Shown here: positions 62,162 to 64,000 of the stretch, in pieces
Numbering within the stretch: the first letter of the stretch is position 1
Layout of the letters: every line of letters begins with the position of its first letter
Assembly: GCA_025766275.1 (NCBI GenBank)
Contig: JAFKAC010000004.1
Coordinates: forward strand, 1,302,001-1,366,000
Origin: Lactarius indigo
Taxonomy: Eukaryota; Basidiomycota; Agaricomycetes; Russulales; Russulaceae
Direction of reading: 5' to 3'
Length of the DNA: 64,000 nt
Notes under the pieces: model-generated
Told to the model about the DNA's origin: nothing
The model's database searches: none
Seen by the model: only the letters and a program-made list of their open reading frames with translations
Made by a program: the position numbers and the translations under genes

Positions 62162-64000
62162 TCGTCTGACATGACTTGTGGCATAGCCCCTGGGAGACTG
62201 TCCAGGTACACAGGCTCTCCATAGACAGGCTGACCTCTACCCATACAGCCCTTCACATCTTGATGGTTACCAGTGTAGGCGATGTACTTGGCCAGGACTT
62301 TAGTACCATCAGGTTGGTTGATATAGAGAGGGTGGAAGCGAGCTGAGGTTTCTGTATTTGGGAAGAAGGGGAGGCCTGGGTGGTCATCATCTTCGTCTGG
62401 TTCATCGTTGGCAGTGGCAGCTACACGCTCATAGTTGATAGGGGCATCCTCCAGTGGAGGCATTGATGAGTGGGAAATCACAGAGACCGGGGGAGAGTCA
62501 GGAGGAGGGGTGGAAGGAGGGAGTGGAGGAGGAGTGGCGGTCGGTTCAGGAGGGGGAGACAAGGAGGACCTTGGGACTAAGTTGGGATGCCCATTGAAGG
62601 TTTCCAACAGCGCAACCAGTGCTGGGTTGACATCCATGGTGGTCTGTTGTTCTGGGGTTGGGGGTCGAGAGAAGAACCCTCGTTCTATGGAGCGTTCAAC
62701 AAGGGCTTCAACAGAGGAGGAGCGAGAAGGCATTGTGTGCGAAGATGTAAGAATAGAGGAGTGGGGGTCTTTTCCTTCCAACCTTGTACTTCTTATATGT
62801 GAGGCGGGCGCTCCTTCGGCATTCGGGTGTAGCCGGAAGAAGTCTTGAATTGCTTCAGGGGCCGATACATTTTCCTCCGGTTCCCATGAGTTGTCACTGT
62901 CAGGGAAGCCCTTCCATTTGATGAGGTAATGGAGTTTACGTCGTCGTCCCTTCTTGGCAGAGTCTAGAACTTTCTCTACTTCCCATTCTTCTTCTCCGTT
63001 TATTATGTCAGGTGGGGGTCGTGGGAAGTTTTCTCCATGGAGCGGTGTTTCCCTATATGGTGTAAGTAGGTTGGCGTGGAACACAGGGTGGATCTTCCAT
63101 TGCAGGGGTAGGGCGAGTTCATAGTTGACCGGTGACAGGACTTTGGTAATCCTGAAGGGTCCATGTCGTTTTGGAGCTAGTTTGGCAGTTGGATGACTAG
63201 TCCTTATGTTTGTTCCTTCTAGCCACACCATTTCTCCTTCTTTGTATGGTTCAAACTTGGAGGGTCGCCGTGCTAGGGAATCTTGTGCTTTCTTTAGGTT
63301 GTCCTGAGCTTCCTTCCTCTTGTTCTTCAGTTCTTCAAGACGTTGTCCTACACTTGGAACTGGGGAGGGTTTTGGCGTCCATGTGGTGCGTGGGAGTTTT
63401 CCCATGATTAGTTCAAATGGGGGAATTCGGGTTGTAGCATTGGGCCAGGAGTTATGAGCAAATTCTGCCATTGGTAACCAGGTTACCCAATCATCCTGTC
63501 TTGCATTACACCAAAACCTTAGGTATTGTTCTAACCATTGGTTTGTTCGTTCTGACTGTCCATCTGTTTGTGGGTGGTATGCTGTTGAGATGTTCTGTTT
63601 GATGTCTAAGGCTTTGCAGAGGGCTCTTGCAAACATTGATGTGAATCGTGGGTCTCGATCAGAAATGACCTTCTTGGGAAGGCCATAGTGGCGGTAGATG
63701 TGTTGTAAATAGAGTTGTGCGACTCCGGCTGCATCTATTGTTTCGTTGCAAGGGATGAATAATGCTGCTTTTGAACAATCGTGATCTGTGACTGTGAGGA
63801 TTGTGTCATAGCCTTTTGACTTGGGTAATTTGACGATGAAATCCATGCTGACAGTTTCAAATGGTTCTGTCATCTGTCCAAAAATGGGTGAGAGGCTTGG
63901 CTTCTTTGGGTGGGTGTTGACTTTATTGGCTTGGCATGCTGCGCATCCTTTGACATATTCTTCCACATCTTTCTTCATGCCAGGCCACCAGTAGTCTCGT
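62162..64000 (-). pseudogene. pol: Pol of element H: integrase, chromodomain and extension (partial)
   Basis: Enters from beyond the right edge. Visible order on the minus strand: integrase zinc region end (YVKGCAACQANK), D (MDFIVKLPKSKGYD), D (ISDRDPRF), E (QSERTNQWLEQYLRFW), GPF region (KRHGPFRITKVLSPVNYEL), chromodomain (EEWEVEKVLDSAKKGRRRKL, WKGFPDSDNSWEPEENV), a Pro/Ser-rich linker, and PLYINQPDGTKV, GQPVYGEPVYLDSLP before the insertion of I. In frame with 53721-54473 across the TSD. No stop seen. Base composition is less GC-rich than families 1-3. Broken only by element I as far as visible. Confidence 0.9.

Larger units (their letters stand above)
52968..64000 (-). mobile_element. Element H: family-4 chromovirus, 5' end beyond the window
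   Basis: 3' LTR at 52968-53683, pol C-terminus at 53721-54473, interruption by element I, then more pol from 62162 to the window end on the minus strand. Inserted in element C (left flank ctagt at 52963-52967; the other TSD copy and 5' LTR lie outside). Pol is open over everything visible apart from the insertion. Confidence 0.92.

Overview
The window looks like repeat-rich DNA from a mushroom-forming basidiomycete (Agaricomycetes). The evidence is short GT-AG introns of about 50-65 nt, a Plavaka-type transposase relic, a DUF6698-like host gene, and a dense nest of chromodomain-bearing Ty3/Gypsy LTR retrotransposons. About 85% of the 64 kb is retrotransposon. Every complete element ends in TG...CA LTRs, and I could define 5-bp target-site duplications (TSDs) for most insertions by eye.

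Layout. 1-332 is a truncated family-1 LTR. 665-970 plus 8640-12951 is a broken multi-exon Plavaka-like transposase gene (minus strand), split by full-length retroelement A (971-8639, TSD tctgt) and by a Harbinger-like TIR element (10360-11309, TSD taa). 14101-16345 is a five-exon DUF6698-like gene with a solo LTR (15178-15758, TSD tcgta) sitting exactly on a splice donor. Element E (16626-24436, TSD catat) is an intact family-2 element inserted in a small coding fragment. 25379-25856 is a pseudogene of the C-terminus of a PMCA-type Ca2+ ATPase. From 26567 onward everything is nested retroelements. An old family-1 copy, C, is present in two pieces on opposite strands (26619-27721 + 42522-43553 on plus; 51748-52967 on minus). 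C is interrupted by B (27722-42521, family 1, TSD ctgac), which is itself interrupted by D (30594-37713, family 3, intact, TSD tcctt). C is also interrupted by F (43554-51747, family 2, decayed, holding a solo LTR at 50384-50782) and by H (52968 to beyond the window, family 4). H is interrupted by I (54474-62161, family 1, intact, LTRs identical by eye, TSD tcgtc). The opposite orientation of the two halves of C, with the matching 5-bp flank ccgca at both breakpoints, points to an inversion between two family-2 copies.

How the elements work. Families 1 and 2 encode a Gag with a CCHC knuckle and a Pol in the -1 frame (protease, RT, RNase H, integrase, chromodomain, long C-terminal extension). 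Family 3 encodes one continuous 2131-residue Gag-Pol. The most interesting content is RNA-level design. (i) A 10-11 nt primer-binding site just after the 5' LTR is complementary to an LTR segment starting exactly 34 nt after the TATA-like box in all three families whose 5' ends are visible, which indicates Tf1-type self-priming. (ii) In families 1 and 2 about 740-780 nt from the predicted RNA start contain no AUG in any frame although the first ~170 codons of Gag are conserved, which suggests non-AUG initiation. (iii) A -1 frameshift cassette (GGGTTTT, 6-nt spacer, hairpin) is nearly identical in the two families. (iv) A hairpin plus internal polypurine tract identical to the 3' PPT core is frozen inside the RT coding region. 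(v) A C-terminal domain after the chromodomain is recognisable in all four families.
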